DNA of 64,000 bases from CBDDIP01 sp965229005 (GCA_965229005.1 CBDDIP010000002.1:1240001-1304000), one strand, 5' to 3'; shown: positions 50,543-59,525, counted from the first letter of the stretch. Notes: generated by a model from the letters alone, not told the origin. Translations and numbers: made by a program.

Positions 50543-51037
50543 CTAGAAGACGTTGAACGTCCAGGTGAACGAGATGGCGTGGCTGCGACCCTCGATGACC
50601 TTCCAGTACAAGACGGTGACGGTGTGCGAGCCCTGGGTGAAGGTCTCGATCGCTGCGCCCTTGGTCGGCTGGAACGTGAGCGTGGCGTTGCCGGGCTCGT
50701 AGATGGTGGTGTGCGGCACCGGGATCTGCTGGCCCGGCTCGGCCTGACCCTGGCCCAACGAGTCGAGGTTGGTGGTGACCAGCTCCAGGCCGTCGACCAC
50801 GAACACGCCCGTGTAGCCGGGCAGCAGGTCCACGAAGAGCTCGGATTGGGAGGGGACCTGCACGGCGTTGCGCACCGGGTTGATCGACTCGATCGTGTCG
50901 GGCAGACCCTGCGCAGCACGGCCGGTGACCGAGCCGGCCACGCCGGCAACCACCAACGCGATGCCGACGGCGATGAGCGCGCTGAGCAACAGCAACCGCT
51001 TGTCGAGCCTGCGACGGGAACCCTGCACACGGAGCAC
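50543..51037 (-). CDS. Membrane-anchored extracytoplasmic protein of unknown function
   Basis: A 164-residue protein with a basic start (SRRRLDKR), one membrane helix (LLLLSALIAVGIALVVAGVAG) and a beta-rich outer domain (ELFVDLLPGYTGVFVVDGLEL, ATLTFQPTKGAAIETFTQG). The start is uncertain: GTG 51037 or 51028; longer frames would overlap the promoter of the PASTA kinase gene. It is divergent from that gene, which may reflect a shared cell-envelope role. Confidence 0.68.
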   Translation of the reverse strand: MLRVQGSRRRLDKRLLLLSALIAVGIALVVAGVAGSVTGRAAQGLPDTIESINPVRNAVQVPSQSELFVDLLPGYTGVFVVDGLELVTTNLDSLGQGQAEPGQQIPVPHTTIYEPGNATLTFQPTKGAAIETFTQGSHTVTVLYWKVIEGRSHAISFTWTFNVF

Positions 51038-51116
51038 GCCCCATTCTCCCCGCGCATCGACGCAATTGCACAGCGAGCCCCGTCGAGAGGCTCGGCCGTC
51101 TAGCCTCGACGCCGTC

Positions 51117-53453
51117 ATGGTTGCCCCCGACTCGAGTACCAGTTCAACCGGCACGGGACGGATCCTCGCCGGCCGATATCGCCTCGGCCAGCGTCGCGGG
51201 AGCGGCGTCGACGCCGCCGTCTTCGACGCCTTCGATCAGCAGCTGCAGCGCCTCGTCGCGCTCAAGGTGGTCCACCCCGACCTCAGCGGGAACGAGGTCT
51301 TCCAGCGCAAGTTCCGCACGGCGATGGACGCCGCGTCCGCGTTGCACCACCCGAACATCGCCACCGTCCTCGACTGGGGAGCGGAGGAGTGGAACGGACG
51401 CGAGGTGCGCTTCGTCGTCAGCGAACACCTTGCCGGCGGCAGCCTGCGCGAGATCCTCGACCGCGGCCGCAAGCTCTCGCCGTCGCAGGCGCTGCTCGTC
51501 GGCCTCGACACGTGCAAGGCGCTCGATGTGGTCCATCGAGCCGGGCTCGTGCACGACGACATCCGCCCGTCGACGATCGTGTTCGGTGACGACCGACGGC
51601 TGCGGATCGTCGACGTCGGGTTGGCCTCGTTGCTCAGCGAGATCATGTGGCAGGAGCAGACGCTGGTCGGCAACGAGCGGGCGATGTACACCTCGCCCGA
51701 GCGAGCACAGCACCGCGAGGTCAGCGGCAAGAGCGACATCTACGCGCTGGCGCTGAGCCTGCTGGAGTCGGTCACCGGCGCCGTACCGTTCGTGGGCGAC
51801 TCGCCGGTGTCCACGTTGTCCAACCGCATCGGCCGACTGATGCCGGTGTCGGCCGACCTCGGCCCCCTGGCCGCCGTGCTCGAACGCGCCGGCCGACCCG
51901 AACCCGACGACCGCTACTCGTCCGCCGAATTCGGGCGGGCACTCGTGCAGGTCGCCGAGAAGCTGCCGCGCCCAGCACCGATGCCGATCCTGGCAGCGAG
52001 CCTGTTCGCCGAACGACCGGCGGCTCCGGCAGCGGGCACGCCGGTGGATCCCACCGGTCCGATGCAACGCCCCGCCGCCGTCGCCCAGGTCGCACCGGTC
52101 GCACAGGTCGCACCGGTCGTGCCGGCCGCCGTGCCCGAGCCGGTTGTCGCTGCACCCGTCGTCGAGCCGGTGCTCCCCGAGCCCGAACTCGATCCCGTCA
52201 CCGTCGGGTCGGATGCCCTCGCCGAGTCGGAGCCCGAGTCCGAGCCCGAGTCGGAACCAGCGCCTGAGTCGGAGACCGAGCGCGAGCCGGAGCTGCTGCC
52301 GACGGTCGAACTGCCGCCGCTGCCGCCGCCCGTTCCGGCGATGCTCGTCATCACGCCGGCCGAACCGGATCCGGAGCCCGAGACGGCGCCGACCGTGCCC
52401 GTCGAGGCGATCGTCCCCGGCACCCCCGCCGCCATGGCCACCGAGCCGGTGCCGGCGATCCGACCACCCGACCGCCCGACGGACACGCTCGTCAACCCGG
52501 TGATCCCCGCCGCTGCGGATGCGCCACCGAAGCGCCGTCGCGGCAAGCGCATCGCGCTGATCCTTGCCGTGCTCCTCGTGCTCGGGGCCGCCGGCAGCGC
52601 CGTGGCGTACTTCGCCCTGCGCACGATCACCCACGTCGTGCCCGATCTCGCGGACGTGCCCAAGGGCGAAGCACTGAACCAGATCTCCGGTTCGAACTGG
52701 AAGACCTCGGAGGTCGAGGAGAACAGCGACGAGGTCGCGCCCGGCAACGTCACGCGCACCGATCCGGTGGCGGGCACGACCCTCGCCGAGGACAAGCCAC
52801 TGATCATCTACGTCAGCTCCGGGCCGACACCGCGCCCGCTGCCCGACCTGGTCGGCAAGTCGCTCGCCGACGCCACGACGTTGCTGGCCGATCAGGACCT
52901 CCTGATCGAGCAGGGTGATCCGATCTTCGACGAGAACGTGCCAGCGGGAGTGGTGCTCAGCTGGCAGGTGCCGGACGCGCCGTCGCTCGTCGCAGGCGAC
53001 ACGGTGATGCCCAACACCACCGTCCGCGTGGTCCTGTCGGCCGGGCCCGCGCCTCGTCCTGCACCGGATCTCACCGGCCGGTCGCTGGCCGACGCCACCA
53101 CCGACCTGTCGAGCGTCGGCCTCGTCATCGCCGAGGCGCCCGCCGAGTTCAGCGGCACGATGCCGGACGGAACCGTCATCCGTCAGGATCCCGCACCGGG
53201 CGTCGAGGTGCCGCGAGGGGGCACGGTCACCGTCGTCATGTCCAAGGGGCAGGACATGGTGGCCATCCCCGAGTTCGCCGCCACCGACTTCCCCAGCGTG
53301 CAGGCGGCGCTCGAGGCGGCAGGACTGGTGGTGGGCGACATCGTCGGCAATCGGGGCAGCGGTCACCTCTACCAGATGACCGTCGACGGCAAGAAGGTCA
53401 CCAGCGGGCAGAAGTTCCTGCGCGGCACCAAGGTGGACATGATCTTCCTCTAG
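51117..53453 (+). CDS. PASTA-domain protein kinase-like membrane protein
   Basis: A 778-residue protein: kinase-like domain (GSGVDAAVF, VALK with Lys50), a long Pro/Glu/Ser-rich linker, one membrane helix near 478-498 (IALILAVLLVLGAAGSAVAYF) and about four PASTA repeats outside, as in PknB. The catalytic loop is HDDIRPST (146-153): Asp148 is kept but the usual Lys and Asn of HRDLKPEN are Arg and Thr, and DFG is DVG. It may be weakly active or a pseudokinase that senses muropeptides. TAGCCT lies 10 bases before the ATG. Confidence 0.85.
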   Translation: MVAPDSSTSSTGTGRILAGRYRLGQRRGSGVDAAVFDAFDQQLQRLVALKVVHPDLSGNEVFQRKFRTAMDAASALHHPNIATVLDWGAEEWNGREVRFVVSEHLAGGSLREILDRGRKLSPSQALLVGLDTCKALDVVHRAGLVHDDIRPSTIVFGDDRRLRIVDVGLASLLSEIMWQEQTLVGNERAMYTSPERAQHREVSGKSDIYALALSLLESVTGAVPFVGDSPVSTLSNRIGRLMPVSADLGPLAAVLERAGRPEPDDRYSSAEFGRALVQVAEKLPRPAPMPILAASLFAERPAAPAAGTPVDPTGPMQRPAAVAQVAPVAQVAPVVPAAVPEPVVAAPVVEPVLPEPELDPVTVGSDALAESEPESEPESEPAPESETEREPELLPTVELPPLPPPVPAMLVITPAEPDPEPETAPTVPVEAIVPGTPAAMATEPVPAIRPPDRPTDTLVNPVIPAAADAPPKRRRGKRIALILAVLLVLGAAGSAVAYFALRTITHVVPDLADVPKGEALNQISGSNWKTSEVEENSDEVAPGNVTRTDPVAGTTLAEDKPLIIYVSSGPTPRPLPDLVGKSLADATTLLADQDLLIEQGDPIFDENVPAGVVLSWQVPDAPSLVAGDTVMPNTTVRVVLSAGPAPRPAPDLTGRSLADATTDLSSVGLVIAEAPAEFSGTMPDGTVIRQDPAPGVEVPRGGTVTVVMSKGQDMVAIPEFAATDFPSVQAALEAAGLVVGDIVGNRGSGHLYQMTVDGKKVTSGQKFLRGTKVDMIFL

Positions 53454-53544
53454 CGGTGACGGCTGGGACGGTTCCCCGACCCAGCTTCACGGTTGCGCAC
53501 CTCGGTCAGTAACGTGCGCCCAGCTTTGACGAAGGGGGTCTCCT

Positions 53545-54420
53545 ATGGGTTCGCTCGAGGGTCGTGTTGCGATCATCACCGGTGCTGGGCGAGGCATCGG
53601 GCGCGAGCATGCGCTGTTCTTCGCCGCCGAGGGCGCGAAGGTGGTCGTCAACGACCTCGGTGGCGCCAACGACGGCACCGGCACCGATCTCACACCGGCG
53701 CAGCAGGTGGTCGAGGAGATCAAGGCGATGGGTGGCGAAGCCGTCGTCAACGGCGACAACGTCGCCGATTGGCAGGGTGCCCAGCGCTTGATCAACACCG
53801 CCGTGGAGACGTTCGGCGACCTGGACATCCTCGTCAACAACGCCGGCATCCTGCGCGATCGCGTGCTGGTCAACATGACCGAAGAGGAGTGGGACGCGGT
53901 CATCGCGGTGCACCTCAAGGGTCACTTCGCGCCGACACGGTGGGCCGCCGCCTACTGGCGCGAGCAGCACAAGGCGGGCATCTCCAAGCCACGCAACCTC
54001 GTGCACACCTCGAGCACCAGCGGTCTGTTCTCCAATCCGGGGCAGGCCAACTACGGCGCGGCCAAGACCGGCATCGCCACGTTCAGCCAGATCGCGGCGA
54101 AGGAGCTCGTGCGCTACGGCGTGAAGAGCAACACGATCGCACCTGGGGCGCGCACGCGCCTGACGCTGGCGACGCCCGGCCTCGAGGACATCATGTCCCC
54201 CAAGGAGGGCGCGTTCGACCAGTGGGATCCGGCCAACATCTCGCCGCTCGTCGCCTACCTAGCTACCGCCGACTGCGCCTTCACCGGTGAGACGTTCCTC
54301 GTCTCGGGCGGCAACGTGACGCTGATCGAGAGCTGGGCGCGTGGCGCCGGCGTCGATCGCGACTCGAAGTGGACGGTCGGCGAACTGACCGACGCGCTGG
54401 CGCCACTCGCCCGCTCCTGA
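53545..54420 (+). CDS. SDR-family 3-hydroxyacyl-CoA dehydrogenase-like protein
   Basis: A 291-residue SDR resembling the dehydrogenase part of peroxisomal-type multifunctional enzyme 2. TGAGRGIGREHALFFA, VVNDLGGANDGTG, NNAGILRDRV and YGAAKTG (Tyr and Lys) are present, and the long NDLGGxxxG insert is typical of that group. It probably oxidises a 3-hydroxyacyl-CoA. A purine-rich GAAGGGGG precedes the ATG. The convergent SCP2 gene fits the same lipid pathway. Confidence 0.87.
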   Translation: MGSLEGRVAIITGAGRGIGREHALFFAAEGAKVVVNDLGGANDGTGTDLTPAQQVVEEIKAMGGEAVVNGDNVADWQGAQRLINTAVETFGDLDILVNNAGILRDRVLVNMTEEEWDAVIAVHLKGHFAPTRWAAAYWREQHKAGISKPRNLVHTSSTSGLFSNPGQANYGAAKTGIATFSQIAAKELVRYGVKSNTIAPGARTRLTLATPGLEDIMSPKEGAFDQWDPANISPLVAYLATADCAFTGETFLVSGGNVTLIESWARGAGVDRDSKWTVGELTDALAPLARS

Positions 54421-54459
54421 TCGGGGAGCGAGCGCGCCGAGCGCTCGGCCAGTGGTCGG

Positions 54460-54867
54460 TCAGGCCGTGATGTCCTTGATCTCCGTGGCGATCGTCTTGG
54501 CGACGTCGTCCTGCGGCATCGAGGTCTGCATGGCCATCATCTTCATCATGTCGCCCTGCACCTTGATCTTGCCGGACATGAAGGCCTGCATCCCTGCCGC
54601 CTGGTCCTGCTCGACGAAGATCTTGCGCGCCGTGTCGTAGTCGGTGGTGACGGTGAGATCCGGCGTCTCGAGCTCGCCCAGCTCCATCACGACGTCGCCC
54701 GACGAAGTGTCCATGTAGGTCTTGATCGTGCCGTCGCCGAATGGCGCGTCGGTGATCACCTGGTTCATGCGGATGCTGGTGGTGACCTTCGTCGCCTGGT
54801 CGGCGTACTTCTCGCGGATCGCCTTGGCGGCGTCCATCCACTCGGTCGACAGGAACGGGTACGACAT
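54460..54867 (-). CDS. SCP2 sterol-carrier-domain protein
   Basis: A 135-residue SCP2-fold protein that binds lipid or acyl-CoA. The family pattern is seen in DGTIKTYMDTSSGDVVMELGE, LTVTTDYDTARKIFVEQD and FMSGKIKVQGDMMKMM. ATG 54867 follows AAGGGGG; the frame to 54906 adds residues out of keeping with the family. It lies 39 bases from the end of the convergent SDR gene. Confidence 0.85.
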   Translation of the reverse strand: MSYPFLSTEWMDAAKAIREKYADQATKVTTSIRMNQVITDAPFGDGTIKTYMDTSSGDVVMELGELETPDLTVTTDYDTARKIFVEQDQAAGMQAFMSGKIKVQGDMMKMMAMQTSMPQDDVAKTIATEIKDITA

Positions 54868-54902
54868 GGGAGCCCCCTTGCTCGGGTCCGTGAACTCGGT
54901 TC

Positions 54903-56099
54903 TCACGGGCTTGCGGCGACAACGTAGTCGTCATCGGAGCGACTGTGTCGAGCCGCGAGGCGAACAGCGAGTGCCTGGCGGATCTGTGGGCCGACGTCGT
55001 CGGCGAACTCCTCGCGGTACAGGGCGTCGGTGCTCAGCACCACGGTGAAGTACATGCCGGTGAACGCGCCGAGGAACACCGAGACGCGCAGCAGTGGTTC
55101 GGTGAGCTGCAACGTGCGGCCACCGACGTGCCAATGGGCCAACACGTGGACATCGGCGACCTGTGTCCAGTTCGCCACGGTCTCGGCGGGGACGATCATG
55201 AACCCGAGCACGACGAAGAACGCAGTCAGCAGGAGGGCGACGAAGGTGATCTGCACGGCCTGCCCGAACAGGCTGACGAGTCCGATGTTGGCCTTCTGGC
55301 GCAGCGACAGCGGCAGCGTCGGCGGTCGCCCATCAACGGGGAGCGTCAGTGATGCGGCCGGAGTGCCGGCTGCAAGCTCGTGCACCTCGCTCCACTCGGT
55401 GAACGTGTTCAACCCGGCCATGAACGCCGGCACCCGCGACACGACGAACACCGCACCGAGCACGACGAACATCGCCACGAAGCCGACGTAGACGATGCCG
55501 TGCAGGTTGCCGGCAACCTGCCACAGCTCAGCGGTGAGGAACAGGAACATGGTGAACAGCAGCAGCAACGGCAGGGCGCGACTGACCATCCGCCCCAGCG
55601 ATCCGATCTGAGCGATGCTGCGCCGGAAGCCCCAGCCGATCAGGGGGATCACGCCGTAGCTCGTGACGCCGTAGATGACCACGAGGACGACGGCGCTCTC
55701 CCACAACGCCTGCAGCGCGTCGCCCCACTGCCCGAAGATCGACGACGGAACGGCCGGCCCGATGAGGAACGTCGCCAGCTCAGGCCAGCCGAGCACCGTG
55801 GGCCGGGCGAACCAGGCGCGGTGACGTGCGAGGTTGGTGATCGCCCAACCGACCGCAAGCACGGCGAGCACGACGACGACGGCGAGGACGTTGCGCTGCC
55901 ACGACCACCCGCCGAGGTCGAGGGCGTTCAACCCGACGGCGGCGTAGGCCACCAGGAGCAGTGGCAGGGCGCGGGTCCAGATGTCCGTCGTCGGGGCGTA
56001 GTCGTCGATCAGGTGGGGCACGCCGCGCCGCACGAACCACCGCTCGATCGCTGATCGGTCTGTGCCGGTTCGGTACCGCATCGGTGCAGATCTTCCCAT
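54903..56099 (-). CDS. Multi-pass membrane protein of unknown function
   Basis: A 398-residue protein with about seven helices (LPLLLVAYAAVGLNAL, NVLAVVVVLAVLAVGWAI, VVLVVIYGVTSYGVIPLIG, ALPLLLLFTMFLFLTAELW, IVYVGFVAMFVVLGAVFVVS, ITFVALLLTAFFVVLGFMI, FLGAFTGMYFTVVLSTDAL). No transport or enzymatic motif is recognised. GTG 56102 and ATG 56099 are adjacent possible starts. It is upstream of the SCP2 gene on the same strand, 35 bases away, so the two may be co-transcribed. Confidence 0.75.
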   Translation of the reverse strand: MGRSAPMRYRTGTDRSAIERWFVRRGVPHLIDDYAPTTDIWTRALPLLLVAYAAVGLNALDLGGWSWQRNVLAVVVVLAVLAVGWAITNLARHRAWFARPTVLGWPELATFLIGPAVPSSIFGQWGDALQALWESAVVLVVIYGVTSYGVIPLIGWGFRRSIAQIGSLGRMVSRALPLLLLFTMFLFLTAELWQVAGNLHGIVYVGFVAMFVVLGAVFVVSRVPAFMAGLNTFTEWSEVHELAAGTPAASLTLPVDGRPPTLPLSLRQKANIGLVSLFGQAVQITFVALLLTAFFVVLGFMIVPAETVANWTQVADVHVLAHWHVGGRTLQLTEPLLRVSVFLGAFTGMYFTVVLSTDALYREEFADDVGPQIRQALAVRLAARHSRSDDDYVVAASP

Positions 56100-56180
56100 C
56101 ACGCGGGATTCGACTGTGACGTTTGAACAGATCGTTCATCTCGCTTCCGGCCCGCGGGTGCAACCGGTAACGATGGGGGG

Positions 56181-57740
56181 ATGGCTCGGATCCTCGTCAC
56201 GGAAGAGATTGCCGACGGAGGCCTCGACCGGTTGCGTGCAGCCGGCCACGAGGTCGACGTGCAGCTCGACCTCTCGCAACTGCTCACCGTGATCAAGGGT
56301 GCGCACGCGTTGGTCATCCGTTCCGCGACGAACGTCAACGCCGAGGTGCTCGACGCCGCCGACGAGCTGATGGTGGTCGGCCGCGCCGGCATCGGGCTCG
56401 ACAACGTCGACGTCGAAGCTGCGACGCGCAAGGGAGTGATGGTGGTCAACGCGCCGCAGAGCAACATCATCTCGGCGGCGGAGCACACGATGGCGCTGCT
56501 GCTGGCGCAGGCTCGCAACGTGCCTCAGGCACACTCGGCACTCACCGCGGGGCGGTGGGAGCGCGCCCGATGGGAGGGTGTGGAGCTGGCCGACAAGACG
56601 CTGGCGATCATCGGCCTCGGTCGCATCGGCAAGCTCGTCGGCGATCGGGCCAAGGCGTTCGGGATGCGCCTCGTCGCGTACGACCCCTTCGTCTCGGCCG
56701 AGCGCGCTCGCCAGATGGGTGTCGAGCTGCTGTCGTTGGATCAAGCGGTGGCCGAAGCCGACTTCCTCACGGTGCACCTGCCGAAGACCAAGGAGACCAC
56801 CGGTCTGATCAACCGCGACCTGATGCTGAAGGCCAAGCCGTCGCTGCGGATCATCAACGTGGCGCGCGGGGGCATCGTCGACGAGCAGGCGCTGGCTGAC
56901 GCGATTCGCGACGGCGTCATCGCCGGCGCAGCCATCGACGTGTTCGCCACCGAGCCGACCACGCAGTCGCCACTGTTCGAGCTCGACTCGGTGATCGTCA
57001 CGCCGCACCTCGGTGCGTCGACGCGCGAGGCGCAGGACAAGGCCGGCGACACGATCGCCGACATGGTGCAGCTCGCCCTCGCCGGCGAGTTCGTGCCGTT
57101 CGCCGTCAACGTCAACGCCGCCGAGGCGAACGAGACGCTGCGCCCGTTCCTGCCCCTGGCCGAGCGCCTCGGTCGCCTCTTCGCCTCGCTGGTCGGGCGT
57201 GCTCCGGACTCGCTGGAGGTGTGCACCGAGGGCGACATCGCCGGGTACGACACGCGCATCCTCAGCCTTGCCGTGATGAAGGGCTTCTTCTCGGCGGTCA
57301 GCGACGAACCGGTCACCTACGTCAACGCGCCGCAGCTGGCCAAGCAGCACGGGGTCGAGCTGCGCGAGACGAACTGCGCGACGTCGGCCGACTTCGTCAA
57401 CCTGGTGACGTTGCGCGGCGGCGGCCACTCGATGAGCGGCACGGTCGCCGGACGTCGCGCCGAGCAACGCATCGTGATGATCGACGAGCACCACTTCGAT
57501 GTGCCGCCCGCCGATCACATGCTGATGGTCAAGAACGACGACCGCCCGGGCGTGATCGGCACGGTCGGCACGCTCCTCGGCAACGCCGGCGTGAACATCG
57601 CCGACATGGACGTCGGCCGCGCCGCCGAGCCCGGCACGGCCGTCATGCTCATCGCCCCGACCGCCCTCGTCACCGATGAAGTGATCGCCGAACTGCGCGC
57701 TGCACCTGGCATCATCACCGTCAACGCCCTCGCCGGCTGA
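56181..57740 (+). CDS. serA: D-3-phosphoglycerate dehydrogenase, long type with ACT domain
   Basis: First step of serine synthesis. The 519-residue enzyme is the long actinobacterial form. ALVIRSATNVNAEVL and GRAGIGLDNVDVEAA are substrate-side blocks, IGLGRIGKLVG is the NAD glycine loop, and NVARGGIVDEQAL and TPHLGASTREAQDKAG carry the Arg and His. An intervening domain and a C-terminal ACT domain (MVKNDDRPGVIGTVGTLLG) that binds serine for feedback follow. A family-B palindrome lies 14 bases after the stop. Confidence 0.95.
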   Translation: MARILVTEEIADGGLDRLRAAGHEVDVQLDLSQLLTVIKGAHALVIRSATNVNAEVLDAADELMVVGRAGIGLDNVDVEAATRKGVMVVNAPQSNIISAAEHTMALLLAQARNVPQAHSALTAGRWERARWEGVELADKTLAIIGLGRIGKLVGDRAKAFGMRLVAYDPFVSAERARQMGVELLSLDQAVAEADFLTVHLPKTKETTGLINRDLMLKAKPSLRIINVARGGIVDEQALADAIRDGVIAGAAIDVFATEPTTQSPLFELDSVIVTPHLGASTREAQDKAGDTIADMVQLALAGEFVPFAVNVNAAEANETLRPFLPLAERLGRLFASLVGRAPDSLEVCTEGDIAGYDTRILSLAVMKGFFSAVSDEPVTYVNAPQLAKQHGVELRETNCATSADFVNLVTLRGGGHSMSGTVAGRRAEQRIVMIDEHHFDVPPADHMLMVKNDDRPGVIGTVGTLLGNAGVNIADMDVGRAAEPGTAVMLIAPTALVTDEVIAELRAAPGIITVNALAG

Positions 57741-57753
57741 CCAGCGCTCGTCG

Positions 57754-57802
57754 AGCGTTTGAACCCTGAGCCACCGTCACGGTGGCACAGCGACCAAACG
57801 CT
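57754..57802. repeat. Family-B palindrome, copy 2
   Basis: Outer arms AGCGTTTG (57754-57761) and CAAACGCT (57795-57802), with an inner stem GCCACCG/CGGTGGC (57770-57776/57780-57786) on the loop TCA. Total length is 49 bp, as in the copy at 1963-2011. It fills the gap between the convergent serA and pyrF genes. Confidence 0.85.
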
Positions 57803-57816
57803 CCGCGCCGCGTGCC

Positions 57817-58650
57817 TCAGCGGGGGGCGAGGGCGCGGATCTGGTCGCGCGTGCGGATGGCCTCGGCTCGTGCCGCTTCGGCGAAGTCGCCGCCGGACGA
57901 GGCGTAGAGCACCGCTCGCGACGAGCTCATCGCCAGGCCGAAGCCGTCGGCGGTGGCACCGGCTGCGACCGTTGCCTCCACGTCGCCACCCTGTGCGCCG
58001 ATCCCGGGCACGAGGATCGGCATGTCGCCGACGATGGCCCGTACCTCGGCCAGTTCGGCCGGATAGGTCGCGCCGACCACCAGACCGCACTCACCGAGCT
58101 CGGACCACTCCATCGCCACCCGCCGGGCGACGTGCTGGTACAGCGGTTCCGTGCCGCCGTGCGGCGCGGCGACCGGCAGCATCTGGAAGTCGCCGCTGCC
58201 CGGATTCGATGTGCGGCACAGCACGAAGACGGCATGCCCGTCGTGGCGGAAGAACGGCTCGACCGAATCGAGCCCGAGGTACGGGCTGACGGTGGCGGCG
58301 TGTGCGCCGTACCGGCTGAACGCTTCGCGGGCGTAGTGCTCAGCGGTGGGGCCGATGTCGCCGCGCTTGACGTCGAGCAGCAGCAGCACGTGCGGGTAGG
58401 TCTCGCGGATGTAGTGGCACAGCCGCTCCAGCTGCGGTTCGGCGCGCTGGGAGGCGAAGTAGGCGAACTGAGGCTTGTAGGCGCACACCAGGTCGGCGGT
58501 GGCGTCGACGATCTCCTTGCAGAAGCGGAACGTCGCGTCGGGTGCGCCGTCGAGTGGCTGCGGCATCCTCGCCGCGTCGGGATCCAGCCCGACGCAGAGC
58601 ATCGACCCACTGGACGCCCACGAAGCGCGCAGCACGTCGAAAGCGTTCAT
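57817..58650 (-). CDS. pyrF: Orotidine 5'-phosphate decarboxylase, type 2
   Basis: Last step of UMP synthesis. The 277-residue protein is the longer type-2 form: LCVGLDPDAARMP, FCKEIVDATADLVCAYKPQ, the catalytic LDVKRGDIGPTA and VPGIGAQGGD near the phosphate. ATG 58650 is chosen because TAGATT lies 7 bases before it; the TTG-type start at 58659 would fall within that spacer. The gene stands alone, away from other pyr genes. Confidence 0.94.
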   Translation of the reverse strand: MNAFDVLRASWASSGSMLCVGLDPDAARMPQPLDGAPDATFRFCKEIVDATADLVCAYKPQFAYFASQRAEPQLERLCHYIRETYPHVLLLLDVKRGDIGPTAEHYAREAFSRYGAHAATVSPYLGLDSVEPFFRHDGHAVFVLCRTSNPGSGDFQMLPVAAPHGGTEPLYQHVARRVAMEWSELGECGLVVGATYPAELAEVRAIVGDMPILVPGIGAQGGDVEATVAAGATADGFGLAMSSSRAVLYASSGGDFAEAARAEAIRTRDQIRALAPR

Positions 58651-58751
58651 CGGCTGCAATCTAACCGCTGCCCGGCGACGCGTCCCGATGGATGGTGGGC
58701 TGACAGGACGTCGAGTAGCCAGGCGTCAAGGATGGTGGCCATCGCCCCAGC

Positions 58752-58847
58752 TGGTTCGTGAGTTTGGGAGCCGCCCCTGGCCTCGAAACTCACGAACCAT
58801 TCGGGTCCGTGAGTTTGGGGGCCGTGGGTGGCCGTGAAACTCACGGA
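58752..58847. repeat. Family-C palindromes, two in tandem
   Basis: The first has 14-bp arms TGGTTCGTGAGTTT/AAACTCACGAACCA (58752-58765/58786-58799); the second has 11-bp arms TCCGTGAGTTT/AAACTCACGGA (58806-58816/58837-58847). Both have a 20-base centre with a GGGAGCC or GGGGGCC start. The shared core is CGTGAGTTT. The bases beyond the core differ between the two but remain complementary within each. They occupy the gap between the pyrF promoter and the ferredoxin stop. Confidence 0.92.
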
Positions 58848-58870
58848 TGGACGGGACCGCGTCGCTCGGT

Positions 58871-59062
58871 TCAGCCCTCGACGGTGATGGCGGCGGTGGG
58901 GCACATGTCGGCGGCCGACTGCACCTTCTCGCGCAACTCTTCGCCGGGCTCCTCGATGAGGATGTAGAGGTAGCCGTCGCTGCGCACCTCGAACACCTCC
59001 GGGCACACCTGCATGCACGCACCGGTGGATGCGCACACGTCGAAGTCGACCGTGACCTTCAT
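58871..59062 (-). CDS. Small single-cluster ferredoxin
   Basis: A 63-residue electron carrier. MKVTVDFDVCASTGACMQVC gives Cys at 10, 16 and 20, and DMCPTAAI supplies the last Cys near 54, the pattern of [3Fe-4S]/[4Fe-4S] ferredoxins that serve cytochrome P450s in actinobacteria. No P450 or reductase gene is adjacent. ATG 59062 follows GAAGGAA; the longer frame is shadow. Confidence 0.88.
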   Translation of the reverse strand: MKVTVDFDVCASTGACMQVCPEVFEVRSDGYLYILIEEPGEELREKVQSAADMCPTAAITVEG

Positions 59063-59096
59063 CGCTGAAATTCCTTCGGCATGATGACTACCCCCT

Positions 59097-59489
59097 TCAG
59101 GCTTTGGCCCGACGGTAGCCGTCGGCCTCGGCATCAGCCGCGTCGGCGTAGCACCGCTCGGCGATGGTCCGGTCGTAGAAGCGTCCGCCCGGTACGTGGA
59201 AGATGCCCGAGTTGTCGTTGGCCTTGATCGGGTACCCGGGCGGGCACTGACCGTCGGCTTCCGGGACGAGCCAGCGCGCCGCCTGATCCACCGGCACGGC
59301 AACGAACGGACGCGGCGAACCGTCGTGCGCGACGGGCGGCTCGGGGCGGCGCTCCAGCATCGGCCACTCCGACTGGGACAGACGGGCCGGCGTCGACTCG
59401 GCCTTGCGCCGCCGCAGGACGGTGAACGCCGCGCCACCGACGACGCCGAGGAGCGCCAGGATCACGAGTCGCCGAAGCAGGCGGGCCAT
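59097..59489 (-). CDS. Sunset-domain membrane protein
   Basis: A 130-residue protein with one N-terminal helix (LVILALLGVVGGAAFTVL) and RRRK stop, a linker, and a C-terminal domain CPPGYPIKANDNSGIFHVPGG, followed by FYDRT and a late Cys. This is the sunset pattern found in envelope and nuclease-linked proteins. The two Cys could pair. Function is unknown. It is 34 bases upstream of the ferredoxin gene on the same strand. Confidence 0.8.
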   Translation of the reverse strand: MARLLRRLVILALLGVVGGAAFTVLRRRKAESTPARLSQSEWPMLERRPEPPVAHDGSPRPFVAVPVDQAARWLVPEADGQCPPGYPIKANDNSGIFHVPGGRFYDRTIAERCYADAADAEADGYRRAKA

Positions 59490-59525
59490 GCGTGCACGCT
59501 AACGCGCGCCGATGGAGCGACCGGG

